Source of the DNA: Enterocloster asparagiformis
Lineage (GTDB): Bacteria > Bacillota > Clostridia > Lachnospirales > Lachnospiraceae
NCBI GenBank assembly: GCA_018380885.1
Contig: JAGZSY010000021.1
Span: 21,171 to 85,170 of the forward strand
Direction: 5' to 3'
DNA: 64,000 nucleotides
In this document: piece by piece, positions 36,035 through 44,857 of the stretch
How the letters are laid out: every line of letters begins with the position of its first letter
How positions within the stretch are numbered: the stretch's first letter is position 1
Position numbers and translations under genes: made by a program
The notes under the pieces: generated by a model
What the model was told of the DNA's origin: nothing
Databases searched by the model: none
Seen by the model: the letters and a program-made list of their open reading frames with translations, nothing else

Positions 36035-37966
36035 GTGGCAGAGCAGCAGAACCAGAAGCAGGTTGAGGATTTAAATCACGTATTAAAGGTCCGCCGGGAG
36101 AAGCTGGCGGAGCTTCAGGAGGCGGGGAAGGACCCGTTCCAGATCACAAAGTACGACGTAACCGCGCACAGCACGGATATCAAGGAGCATTATGAGGAGT
36201 GGGAGGGGAAGGAAGCGTCCGTCGCCGGCCGCATGATGTTCAAACGCGTGATGGGCAAGGCTTCTTTCTGCAATGTTCAGGATTTAAAGGGCAGCATCCA
36301 GATTTATGTGGCCAGGGACAGCATCGGCGAGGAGGCGTACAAGGGCTTCAAGAAGATGGATATCGGCGATATCATCGGCGTGAAGGGCACAGTGTTCACC
36401 ACCAAGGCTGGAGAGATTTCCATCCACGCCACGGAGCTGACCCTGCTCTCCAAGAGCCTGCAGGTGCTTCCTGAGAAATTCCACGGCCTGACGGACACGG
36501 ACCTGCGCTACCGCCAGCGCTATGTGGACCTGATCATGAACGCCGAGGTGAAGGATACCTTTGTGAAGCGCTCCAAGATTATCGCGGCCATCCGCAAGTA
36601 TTTGAGCAGCCAGGACTTTATGGAGGTGGAGACCCCCATGCTGGTCTCCAACGCCGGCGGCGCCGCCGCCAGGCCCTTTGAGACCCATTTTAACGCCCTG
36701 GACGAGGACTTGAAGCTGCGCATCTCCCTGGAGCTGTACTTAAAGCGCCTGATCGTGGGCGGGCTTGAGCGGGTGTACGAGATCGGCCGCGTGTTCCGCA
36801 ACGAGGGCCTTGACACCCGGCACAACCCGGAGTTCACCCTGATGGAGCTGTACCAGGCCTACACGGATTACAACGGCATGATGGAGCTGACCGAGAACCT
36901 GTACCGCCATGTAGCCCAGGAGGTGTTAGGCACCACCACCATCACCTACAAGGGTGTGGAGATGGATTTATCCAAGCCCTTTGAGCGCATCACCATGGTG
37001 GATGCGGTGAAGAAGTACGCGGGAGTGGACTTTGACCAGATTGGGACCACGGAGGAGGCCAAGGCCATTGCCAAGGAGAAGGGCGTTGCGTTTGAGGATC
37101 GCCACAAGAAGGGCGATATCTTAAGCCTGTTCTTCGAGGAGTTCGCCGAGGAGCACTTAATCCAGCCCACCTTTGTGCTGGACCACCCGGTGGAGATTTC
37201 CCCGCTGACCAAGAAAAAGCCCGGCAAGCCCGACTACGTGGAGCGCTTTGAGTTCTTCATGAACGGCTGGGAGATGGCTAACGCCTACTCCGAGATCAAC
37301 GATCCCATCGATCAGAGGGAGCGTTTCAAGGCCCAGGAGGAGCTTCTGGCCCAGGGCGACGAGGAGGCTAACCACACGGACGAGGACTTCTTGAACGCGC
37401 TGGAGATCGGTATGCCGCCCACGGGAGGCATCGGCTTTGGCATCGACCGCATGGTGATGCTGCTGACGGATTCCGCCGCCATTCGCGACGTGCTGTTGTT
37501 CCCCACCATGAAAACGCTGGGCGCCTCCGACAGCTCCAGGAAGGCGGAGAAGGCTGCCCCCGAGGCTGCCGCAAAGGCTGTGGAAGCCATCGACTTCTCC
37601 AAGGTCAAGGTAGAGCCGCTGTTCGAGGAGATGGTGGATTTTGACACCTTCAGCAAGTCCGATTACCGGGCTGTGAAGATCAAGGACTGCGCGGCTGTTC
37701 CCAAGAGTAAGAAGCTGCTCCAGTTTGTGCTGGACGACGGAAGCGGCCAGGATCGCACGATTTTAAGCGGGATTCACGAGTATTACGAGCCCGAGGAGCT
37801 GATCGGAAAGACGGCCATCGCCATCGTCAACCTGCCTCCGCGCAAGATGATGGGCATCGATTCCTGCGGCATGCTGATCTCCGCGGTGCACGAGGAAGAT
37901 GGGAGAGAGGGACTTCACCTTCTGATGGTGGACGACAGGATTCCTGCGGGGGCGAAGCTGTATTAA
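36035..37966 (+). CDS. lysS: Lysyl-tRNA synthetase (class II) with C-terminal tRNA-binding domain
   Basis: Charges tRNA-Lys. It has an N-terminal OB-fold anticodon-binding domain (about residues 60-170) and a class II catalytic core ([10 protein letters not shown] motif 1, [20 protein letters not shown] motif 2, [12 protein letters not shown] motif 3). After about residue 505 there is an Ala/Lys/Glu linker, then a Trbp111/EMAPII-like tRNA-binding domain (about 521-643; [18 protein letters not shown] and GMLISAV). Typical LysRS is near 500 residues, so this is a fusion like the C-terminal module of many MetRS enzymes. The start is a GTG behind AAGGAG. Confidence 0.95.
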   Translation: MAEQQNQKQVEDLNHVLKVRREKLAELQEAGKDPFQITKYDVTAHSTDIKEHYEEWEGKEASVAGRMMFKRVMGKASFCNVQDLKGSIQIYVARDSIGEEAYKGFKKMDIGDIIGVKGTVFTTKAGEISIHATELTLLSKSLQVLPEKFHGLTDTDLRYRQRYVDLIMNAEVKDTFVKRSKIIAAIRKYLSSQDFMEVETPMLVSNAGGAAARPFETHFNALDEDLKLRISLELYLKRLIVGGLERVYEIGRVFRNEGLDTRHNPEFTLMELYQAYTDYNGMMELTENLYRHVAQEVLGTTTITYKGVEMDLSKPFERITMVDAVKKYAGVDFDQIGTTEEAKAIAKEKGVAFEDRHKKGDILSLFFEEFAEEHLIQPTFVLDHPVEISPLTKKKPGKPDYVERFEFFMNGWEMANAYSEINDPIDQRERFKAQEELLAQGDEEANHTDEDFLNALEIGMPPTGGIGFGIDRMVMLLTDSAAIRDVLLFPTMKTLGASDSSRKAEKAAPEAAAKAVEAIDFSKVKVEPLFEEMVDFDTFSKSDYRAVKIKDCAAVPKSKKLLQFVLDDGSGQDRTILSGIHEYYEPEELIGKTAIAIVNLPPRKMMGIDSCGMLISAVHEEDGREGLHLLMVDDRIPAGAKLY

Positions 37967-38024
37967 ACGCAGGCGGTTTGGGCCCGCGGCCCGCCGCATT
38001 TATAGATCGAAATTTGGGATAGGC

Positions 38025-38076
38025 AAAACAGGCAAGAGATGAAGGAACGGTACGGTTCATCTCCTGCCTGTTTTTT
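38025..38076 (+). terminator. Terminator of greA-lysS
   Basis: A long stem (38025-38043 with 38056-38074, with one bulged pair) around a 12-nt loop, ending in T6. A candidate extended -10 for the next gene (TGGTATACT, 38140-38148) lies beyond it. Confidence 0.9.
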
Positions 38077-38312
38077 GCGCTGCAGGGGCGGTTGCAGGGA
38101 GGCGGGAGGCGGAAAAAACTGGAGTATGGCTTGGAACTATGGTATACTGGAGGCCAGAGCGGAGCTGGCGCAATGCCCTTTCAACACGTTCAGAACCGTT
38201 CTCAACCGGCCGGCCGAAATGCGCGCTGTACCGCTGTCTTTGGGGCGGCGCAAAGCAGGAATGTTTTCAGGCTGCGCAGCCGGCGGAAAACAGATTGAAG
38301 GGAGTTTGTCCG

Positions 38313-39161
38313 ATGGATTTGAAAGAAAGTTTGCTGCGAATGGGTAAAAACAGCATTTGCCTGGAGATCGCCGGCGAGGCGGAGCCCCGGGCCGGAGGCA
38401 CGCGCTTCGGCGGGGCGCCGGACGTGCCGGCGGATTTTGTCTGGCCTGAATTTGAGACGGCCGGGCTGGGGGACGATGAGGTGAGGCCCCGACCCCTCAG
38501 CTTTATGGCCCAGTTTAACTGCGCTGAGCTGGCGCCCTTTGATACGGAGAAGCTTCTGCCTTCCACCGGCCTGCTCTCGTTCTTTTACGAGATGGACTCC
38601 CAGCCATGGGGATTTGACCCCGGGGACAGGGGCTGCGCCAGAGTGTTCTGGTTTGAGGATACCGCCGCCCTGGCTCCGGCAAGGTTCCCGGAAACGCTGG
38701 GCGTGGATTTCCGGTTCCCCAGGGTGGGGATCGCCGCGCGGGCGCGGGAATCCTACCCTGGCTGGGAGGATTTTTGCACCGTCCGGGAGGTGCCCGACGA
38801 GGACTGCGACCTGTTCGATCAGCTGCAGGCCGAGCTGGGTGCGGAGGAGCCGGAGAATTGCTCCAAGCTGCTAGGCTGGCCCGATGTGATCCAGAACAAT
38901 ATGACCATAGAGTGTGAGCTGGTCTCTCGCGGGTACTATTTAGGCGGCAGATGGGACATGATCCCGCAGGAAGAACTGGCGGAGGCCCGGGAACGCTCCC
39001 TGGACAGGTGGCAGCTGCTGTTCCAGCTGGACACGGTGGAGTATGGGGATGATTTTGAGCTGTCGTTCGGGGACAGCGGACGGCTGTACTTCTATATACT
39101 TAAGGAGGATCTGGCGGCCCGCCGCTTTGACCGGGTCTGGCTGATCCTGCAATGTTTCTGA
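38313..39161 (+). CDS. YwqG-like (DUF1963) protein
   Basis: A 282-residue soluble protein of the YwqG/DUF1963 family: GGTRFGGAPDVPADFVWP, LSFMAQFNCAELAPFD, LLSFFYEMDSQPWGF, and the C-terminal FGDSGRLYFYILKEDLAARRFD. These proteins have no firm biochemical role and are sometimes found with polymorphic-toxin immunity genes. I chose the ATG at 38313 behind GAAGGGA. A reading frame open upstream to 38139 is unlikely to be translated. The next gene starts 12 nt downstream. Confidence 0.85.
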   Translation: MDLKESLLRMGKNSICLEIAGEAEPRAGGTRFGGAPDVPADFVWPEFETAGLGDDEVRPRPLSFMAQFNCAELAPFDTEKLLPSTGLLSFFYEMDSQPWGFDPGDRGCARVFWFEDTAALAPARFPETLGVDFRFPRVGIAARARESYPGWEDFCTVREVPDEDCDLFDQLQAELGAEEPENCSKLLGWPDVIQNNMTIECELVSRGYYLGGRWDMIPQEELAEARERSLDRWQLLFQLDTVEYGDDFELSFGDSGRLYFYILKEDLAARRFDRVWLILQCF

Positions 39162-39173
39162 CAAGAGGGCTTT

Positions 39174-39425
39174 ATGAGGGAGACTTGGCGGTTTGAAGCT
39201 TCCGGTGTGGACGGGCAGTGCAGTCTGTTCGGCGTCAATATTTTTGATTATGAGTGGGAAGCCACAGGCGAGCGGGTATTGGTCAGGGATCCGCTGTACG
39301 GACAGGACCATGTATTCTGCGTTTACCGGGCGCAGATCGGCGGGGAGAAGCGCCGGTTCGCGGCAGGAGAGTTCTCCAACTGTGTATGGGGATTCTACAC
39401 CGAACCGGCGCCCGGACTCATCTGA
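39174..39425 (+). CDS. Hypothetical protein (83 residues)
   Basis: A small soluble protein rich in aromatic residues (WRFEASGVDGQCSLFGVNIF, VFCVYRAQIGGEKRRFAAGEF), with three cysteines and no signal peptide. It begins 12 nt after the YwqG-like gene with AGAGGG upstream, so the two probably form a pair. I do not recognise a family. Confidence 0.55.
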   Translation: MRETWRFEASGVDGQCSLFGVNIFDYEWEATGERVLVRDPLYGQDHVFCVYRAQIGGEKRRFAAGEFSNCVWGFYTEPAPGLI

Positions 39426-39488
39426 TGGCCTGCGGCGGCGGGAATTTGGCGGACTGTCAGGGGGGACACGGCGCGGGGCGGTGACGGG

Positions 39489-40409
39489 CTAACCGCGCAG
39501 AAAGCCCTCGATAATCCGCGCCTCGGCCTCAGCCTCGGTCAGCCCCAGGGTGAGCAGCTTGACAATCTGTTCCCCTGCGATCCTGCCGATGGCAGCCTCG
39601 TGAATCAGGGCCGCGTCCGCGCAGCCGGCGATGAGCTCCGGCGAGGCGTCCACGGCTCCCCCGTCCATCAGGATGGCATCGCACTCCGAATGGCCGCAGC
39701 ACCGGCAGTTCCCGGTGATGCGGGAGCGGTATCGCTGGCGGGAACGACCTTTGGCCACGGAGCGGGAGATGAGGTCCACGGCGGAGCCGTCCCCGTCCAT
39801 GGAAACGGTGAAGTCAGTCCCGGCCGTCTCGCGCCCGTCGGTCTGAAGGCGTTCCCGGATGGTCAGCCGGGCCGCGGCCCCCAGACTGGCGGTGGTCTGG
39901 CGCGCCGTGCTGTCCACGCCGCCCAGCTGGACGGTGTCGATCTCCAGCGCAGCGCCCTCGGCCAGCTCTGCAAAGGTTACCGGATCGATGCGCCTTGCGC
40001 CGGAGCCGGCTCCGACGCCTATGTGCGTTTCCCGGTAAACCACATGGGAGCCTTTTTCCAGGAAAAAGCGATGGACCCCGTTGTGTCCGACGGATTCTTC
40101 GCCGTCCGTGTGTACGCCGCAGCCGGCCACGATGATCACGTCCGCTCCGGGGCCCACATAGAAGTCATTGTAAACCAGATCGTCCACGCCGCCGCAGGTG
40201 ACGCAGGCCGGTATGTAGACGGTCTCCCCGCGGGTCCGTGAGCTGATATGGATTTCTAACCCCGGGATATCCGCCTTGGCTTCGAGGCGGATGTTCCGGC
40301 TGGACTGCCTGACCGCGCACTGCCCGTTTTCGCGGATGCTGTACGCGCCGGCAAATCCGTCCTTGATATCTGCGATGATCTTTAGCAGCGCCTCCGTAAT
40401 TTTGTTCAT
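39489..40409 (-). CDS. SufB/SufD core family protein, orphan
   Basis: A 306-residue protein with the right-handed beta-helix core of SufB/SufD (PF01458 type). Family-like segments are IPACVTCGGVDDLVYNDFYVG, EESVGHNGVHRFFLEKGSHV, ATASLGAAARLTI-like strands, and GHSECDAILMDGGAVDASPELI with the terminal VKLLTLGLTEAEAEARIIEGFL. In Fe-S assembly such proteins work with the SufC ATPase, but no ATPase gene lies on either side. The ATG at 40409 has AAAGGA 8 nt upstream. A GTG at 40415 is a less likely start. It may be a partner for a SufC encoded elsewhere or a specialised two-component (SmsB-like) scaffold. Confidence 0.8.
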   Translation of the reverse strand: MNKITEALLKIIADIKDGFAGAYSIRENGQCAVRQSSRNIRLEAKADIPGLEIHISSRTRGETVYIPACVTCGGVDDLVYNDFYVGPGADVIIVAGCGVHTDGEESVGHNGVHRFFLEKGSHVVYRETHIGVGAGSGARRIDPVTFAELAEGAALEIDTVQLGGVDSTARQTTASLGAAARLTIRERLQTDGRETAGTDFTVSMDGDGSAVDLISRSVAKGRSRQRYRSRITGNCRCCGHSECDAILMDGGAVDASPELIAGCADAALIHEAAIGRIAGEQIVKLLTLGLTEAEAEARIIEGFLRG

Positions 40410-40611
40410 CTGCACATCCTTTCTGAGTGTCCTCCTGTCCGGGGCACCATCCCTATCTCAGGCTGTAAAATGCAAGAACCGAGCGGAAAAAGCCCTGGGG
40501 CCGGTTTCTGTTTTCCCCGCCCTCCATAGGCTTTTAAAACGCCTGTTCGTACGGCGGAATCGAGGTCCGGCCGGTATTTTGGTGATTGTTGATCCAACTG
40601 CCGCCGCCTGT

Positions 40612-40647
40612 TTGACATTGACAACGGAATGACCGCTCAATTATAAT
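40612..40647 (+). promoter_or_regulatory. Consensus promoter in a gene-free stretch
   Basis: Two abutting TTGACA boxes (40612-40617 and 40618-40623). The second is 18 bp from a perfect TATAAT (40642-40647). The next plus-strand gene begins 254 nt later and has a closer extended -10 (TGGTATACT, near 40844-40852). The stretch 40424-40900 otherwise holds no gene. Confidence 0.65.
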
Positions 40648-40900
40648 ATGCTTAAACCGGGCCTCCTGTGCGCCGGCGGTCTGATTTTTTACAGGGCCGG
40701 GGCGCGTGCCGCCGTCCCGGCCGCTCCCGGGAAAACGGTGGAAAAACCCCGTAAAACCGGCGTTTTCAGCGCGTTTTACCTGACTGGGAATCATTACGAA
40801 ATATTAAAAATTCGTATAAGGTGTCGCAAAAACAAAAAAGATGTGGTATACTAAAATGGTATGTCAAGCGATATGCGACTACCGATTGTAAGGAGTACCT

Positions 40901-41323
40901 ATGCTGAATGAGGACAAGGTCAGATACATGACGGAGCTGGCCATCTTTGAAAAGAATAAAGGCAGGGAAATGTTTTCCATAAACCGTTACTTCAAGGGAG
41001 ACTATGTCAGCGGGCAATTATTCCGTTCCTTTTTCGCTTATACGTTTTCCTATCTGCTGGTGATGCTTTTGTGGGTGCTTTACCGTTTGGAGGACCTGCT
41101 GGGGGCGATCTCGTTTGAGGAGCTGACCGCCCTGGGAAAAAAGTGGGGCTTCTGGTACCTGGCCGGACTGGCCGTGTACCTGCTCATCACCCGGACCGTC
41201 TACGCCAGGCGCTACGATTACGCCTCACGGGTCCAGATCATGTACTCGGCTAAGCTAAAACACCTGGCCAAGCGCTATGACAGGCAGGAAAAGGGGAATC
41301 ATAAAGGAGGGAAGACCGTATGA
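40901..41323 (+). CDS. Hypothetical membrane protein (two helices)
   Basis: A 140-residue protein. A soluble N-terminus (MLNEDKVRYMTELAIFEKN) is followed by two transmembrane helices (about residues 45-65 and 83-102) and a basic C-terminus. Its stop overlaps the next gene by 4 bp (ATGA). With that gene it forms a coupled pair upstream of cdaA. No family is recognised. Confidence 0.75.
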   Translation: MLNEDKVRYMTELAIFEKNKGREMFSINRYFKGDYVSGQLFRSFFAYTFSYLLVMLLWVLYRLEDLLGAISFEELTALGKKWGFWYLAGLAVYLLITRTVYARRYDYASRVQIMYSAKLKHLAKRYDRQEKGNHKGGKTV

Positions 41324-42270
41324 CAAGTCTCCTCGTAATGAAGGAACATCTGAAGGCCTTTTACGCTAAATACAATATTGTGATACAGCCGGTTCTGCGT
41401 TTCCTGCTGGGAATGTGCACCTTTATGAGCCTGAACGCCAACCTGGGTTACATGACAAGGCTGAAAAATCCTCTGGTGCCGCTTTTGCTGTCTCTGGCGG
41501 GGGCGCTTTTGCCCTACGGGGCGGTTGTGTTTTTCGCCGGTTGCTTTTTGATCGCTCACATCTATGCGGTTTCCTTCGAGATGGCGCTGATCGCACTGGT
41601 GCTGATCCTGATTGTAGCCATCCTTTACTTCGGCTTCAGGCCCGGAGACTGCGTCCTGATGCTTCTCACACCGCTGGCGTTTATGGTGAAGATCCCCTAC
41701 GCGGTTCCGCTGTTGGTGGGGCTGGGCGGAAGCCTGGCTTCGGTGATCCCGGTGGGCTGCGGCGTGTTCATCTACTATATGATGATGTATGTGAAGCAGA
41801 ACGCGGGAGTGCTGACCAACGATACCTCGGTGGACATTGTCCAGAAGTACAGCCAGATTATCAAGTCCGTGACCTTCAACAAGACGATGATGGTGATGAT
41901 CGCCACCTGCGCGGCAGGGATTCTGGTGGTGTACCTGCTCCGCCGCCTGTCCTGGAATTATTCCTGGAGCATCGCCATAGTGGCGGGCTGCGTGGCGCAG
42001 CTGCTGGTGATTTTCGTGGGTGATTTCGTGTTCGGCGTGTCCGTGCCCACGGGACAGCTTCTGGTCGGCATGGTGGCCTCGGCGCTGCTGGCGCTGGTCT
42101 ATGATTTCTTTATCTTCTCCGTGGACTACAGCCGCACGGAGTACGTCCAGTTTGAGGACGACGATTACTATTATTACGTGAAGGCCGTGCCCAAGATGAC
42201 GGTGAGCACTCCCGATGTCAAGGTACAGAAAATCAGCACCCGCAAGCGGAGTGGAAGAGAGCGGGCATAG
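41320..42270 (+). CDS. Hypothetical polytopic membrane protein
   Basis: A 316-residue protein with about eight hydrophobic helices. A charged C-terminal tail carries the acidic-aromatic stretch EDDDYYYYVKAVPKM and a very basic end. It is coupled to the preceding gene and lies 42 nt before cdaA, so it is probably in the same operon. A regulatory or wall-related role near c-di-AMP synthesis is only a guess from position. Confidence 0.75.
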   Translation: MTSLLVMKEHLKAFYAKYNIVIQPVLRFLLGMCTFMSLNANLGYMTRLKNPLVPLLLSLAGALLPYGAVVFFAGCFLIAHIYAVSFEMALIALVLILIVAILYFGFRPGDCVLMLLTPLAFMVKIPYAVPLLVGLGGSLASVIPVGCGVFIYYMMMYVKQNAGVLTNDTSVDIVQKYSQIIKSVTFNKTMMVMIATCAAGILVVYLLRRLSWNYSWSIAIVAGCVAQLLVIFVGDFVFGVSVPTGQLLVGMVASALLALVYDFFIFSVDYSRTEYVQFEDDDYYYYVKAVPKMTVSTPDVKVQKISTRKRSGRERA

Positions 42271-42311
42271 AGAATGAAGAAAATTTTTGAGATAGAGAAG
42301 GAGGTGAGAGC

Positions 42312-43184
42312 ATGGCGGAACTGATGGAAAAGGCGTCCTCCTGGCTGTCGCTGCTACCCAGGATTACCACGGTTAACCTGTTGGAAGTGGCAATTATTTC
42401 CATTTTGGTTTACGAGATCCTTTTCTGGGTGAAGAACACCAGGGCCTGGACCGTACTGAAGGGTCTGGGAGTTATACTGATATTTGCGGTGTTTGCTGCT
42501 GTGCTGCACCTGAACACCATCCTGTGGATTCTGGAAAAGACCACGGGCATCGCGGTGACGGCGCTGCTGGTGGTATTCCAGCCGGAGCTGCGCAAGGCGC
42601 TGGAGCAGTTGGGCAGCCAGAATATTATATCCAACATCCTCTCCTTCGACGACGCGAAGGAGCACAGGGGATTTGACGACAAGACGATCAACGAGCTGGT
42701 GCGGGCCACCTTTGAGATGGCCAAGGTCAAGACCGGCGCGCTGATGGTGATCGAGCGGGCGGCCTCCCTAAAGGAGATCGAGCGCACGGGAATCGAGGTC
42801 AACGGGCTGGTGACCAGCCAGCTGCTGATCAACATTTTTGAACACAACACGCCGCTTCACGACGGCGCCGTGATCATCCGGGGCAACCGGGTGGCGGCCG
42901 CCACCTGTTACCTGCCGCTGTCGGACAACATGTCCATCAGCAAGGACCTGGGCACGCGCCACAGAGCGGCGGTGGGAGTGAGCGAAGTGACGGACAGCGT
43001 CACCATTGTGGTCTCGGAGGAGACGGGCAGGGTGACGGTAGCAGAAGGGGGAACGTTAAAGAGAGTGACCGATGCCGAGGGCCTGCGCACCATCCTGGCG
43101 GGGGTGAAGGGCCAGGTCGAAAGCGGCGGCAGATTAAAAATATGGAAGGGAAGGCTGAAGAATGAAAGAAAAGCTGACGAATAA
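42312..43184 (+). CDS. cdaA: Diadenylate cyclase CdaA
   Basis: Membrane enzyme that makes c-di-AMP from two ATP. The nucleotide controls K+ and osmolyte uptake and cell-wall homeostasis. The 290-residue protein has three N-terminal transmembrane helices (residues about 20-90) and a DAC domain with the catalytic DGA in TPLHDGAVII and RHR in GTRHRAAVG. The gene overlaps cdaR by 23 bp. In many Firmicutes glmM follows cdaR. Here a PTS gene pair follows instead. Confidence 0.97.
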   Translation: MAELMEKASSWLSLLPRITTVNLLEVAIISILVYEILFWVKNTRAWTVLKGLGVILIFAVFAAVLHLNTILWILEKTTGIAVTALLVVFQPELRKALEQLGSQNIISNILSFDDAKEHRGFDDKTINELVRATFEMAKVKTGALMVIERAASLKEIERTGIEVNGLVTSQLLINIFEHNTPLHDGAVIIRGNRVAAATCYLPLSDNMSISKDLGTRHRAAVGVSEVTDSVTIVVSEETGRVTVAEGGTLKRVTDAEGLRTILAGVKGQVESGGRLKIWKGRLKNERKADE

Positions 43185-44487
43185 TCTGGGCCTGAAAATC
43201 ATCTCCGTCTTCCTGGCGTTCTTTGTATGGCTGGCCGTGGTCAACATCTCCAACCCGGAGGTTTCGGACTACCAGGAGGTGCCCTTAGAAATTTTAAATG
43301 AAGGCGTGCTGGAGGCCAACAACCTCTCCTATGAGATTGTGGGCGGCAAGAGCACGGTTACGGTCAGCTACAAGGTCCAGACCCTGGATACCGGCACGAT
43401 TAAGCCGTCGGATTTCCGCGCCTACATCGATCTGGCGGAGATGTATGAGCCAACCGGCGCGGTGGCGGTGAAGGTGGATGTGCTGCACCACAAAAACCTG
43501 TTGATCGGACAGCCGGTGGCGAGACCGGGCGTGATCCGGGTCAGCACGGAGGAATTGCAGCGCAAGCGCTTTGACCTGCAGGTGATGCGCATCGGCACCA
43601 CGGAAGAGGGGTACAAGGCGGGAACCGCCACCATCAGCCCCACCTACGTGTATGTCAGCGGGCCTGTGTCCAAGGTGGGCCAGATCAGCACAGTGGGCAT
43701 AGAGATCGATGTGGACAACGCCAACTCTAACCGGGTTGGAACCGCGACGCCGAAATTCTACGATGCCAACGGCAATCAGCTGGTGGATTTGGAGAATGAT
43801 GACCGGGTGACCTTAAACCACTCCGAGGTGGACTATGAGCTGGCGATTCTGAAAGAAAAGCGCCTGGCCCTGGACCTGAAGGTGGAGGGAAGGGTGGCCG
43901 ACGGCTTCCGCTATACGGGAGTGGAGAGCAGCGTGAACTCTGTGGGCGTGGTGGGCTTAAAATCCACGCTGGCCGATGTCTCGACCCTGACCATCCCGCC
44001 GTCTGTGCTGGATATGGACGGGGCTACGGGCGATAAGCAGGTGACCATTGATCTGACCAAGTACCTGCCCAGCGGGATACAGCTGGCCGACGACGAGAGC
44101 AAAGAGATCACGGTGACCATCAAGGTCGAGCCGCTGGAGAGCCGGACCTACGTGCTGCACACCAGCCAGATCAAGCAGGTGGGCGCCTCCAGCCAATATG
44201 AATACGAGTATGACCGCAACACGATCAACGTGGTGATCCGGGGACTCAAGGAGGACCTAGATCAGCTGACCGCCGACCAGTTCGGCGCGGAGATCGATGT
44301 CAGCGAGATGCTGCCCGGGGAGAACGAGGGGGAAGTGACGTTCCAGGCGTTCTTTGACAACTCCGCCTACGAGGTGGTGTTCTACGACCACCCGCAGATC
44401 ACGGTGCAGGAGGTGGGACCCGGCGCGGGGACCGGCGAGACGGACGAGGGAGAATCCGCGGCGGAGGAGACGACGGCCGCCGATTAA
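43162..44487 (+). CDS. cdaR: CdaA regulator CdaR (YbbR-domain protein)
   Basis: A membrane-anchored extracytoplasmic protein that modulates CdaA. The 441-residue protein has one N-terminal transmembrane helix (LKIISVFLAFFVWLAVVNI) followed by four YbbR-like repeats (EVPLEILNEG; FDLQVMRIG; LALDLKVEG; RTYVLHTSQI) and a short acidic tail. The ATG lies inside cdaA behind GAAGG, indicating coupled translation. Confidence 0.94.
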   Translation: MKEKLTNNLGLKIISVFLAFFVWLAVVNISNPEVSDYQEVPLEILNEGVLEANNLSYEIVGGKSTVTVSYKVQTLDTGTIKPSDFRAYIDLAEMYEPTGAVAVKVDVLHHKNLLIGQPVARPGVIRVSTEELQRKRFDLQVMRIGTTEEGYKAGTATISPTYVYVSGPVSKVGQISTVGIEIDVDNANSNRVGTATPKFYDANGNQLVDLENDDRVTLNHSEVDYELAILKEKRLALDLKVEGRVADGFRYTGVESSVNSVGVVGLKSTLADVSTLTIPPSVLDMDGATGDKQVTIDLTKYLPSGIQLADDESKEITVTIKVEPLESRTYVLHTSQIKQVGASSQYEYEYDRNTINVVIRGLKEDLDQLTADQFGAEIDVSEMLPGENEGEVTFQAFFDNSAYEVVFYDHPQITVQEVGPGAGTGETDEGESAAEETTAAD

Positions 44488-44518
44488 GAATATGGCAGTA
44501 GGTAAGGAGAGATAGCTT

Positions 44519-44782
44519 ATGGTAAGTGAAGTGACAGTGATTAAAAATCCCTCTGGTCTGCATTTGCGGCCGGCCGGCATCCTGTGCAAGGAGGCGCTGC
44601 TGTTCCGTTCCACCATCACGTTCAAGATCGGCAGCACCACTGCCAACGCCAAGAGCGTGTTGAGCGTGTTGGGGGCCTGTGTAAAATCCGGCGACGCGGT
44701 GGAATTTATCTGCGACGGGCCGGACGAGGAGCAGGCGCTGGCTGCGATGGTGAAGATTGTGGAGAGCGGATTGGGTGAGTAA
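44519..44782 (+). CDS. ptsH: HPr phosphocarrier protein (canonical)
   Basis: General PTS phosphocarrier. The 87-residue protein has both functional sites: GLHLRPAG with His15, phosphorylated by enzyme I, and NAKSVLSVLG with Ser46, the HprK site. It lies just upstream of ptsI and so is the likely general HPr. A CGGGGTG/CACCCCG hairpin without T-run (44790-44796 with 44806-44812) sits between it and ptsI and may adjust their relative expression. Confidence 0.95.
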   Translation: MVSEVTVIKNPSGLHLRPAGILCKEALLFRSTITFKIGSTTANAKSVLSVLGACVKSGDAVEFICDGPDEEQALAAMVKIVESGLGE

Positions 44783-44857
44783 CAGCGGGCGGGGTGTCGA
44801 TTCGGCACCCCGAATGCTGTGAGTATAAATATTTAATACAATAAGGAGGTAATCATT

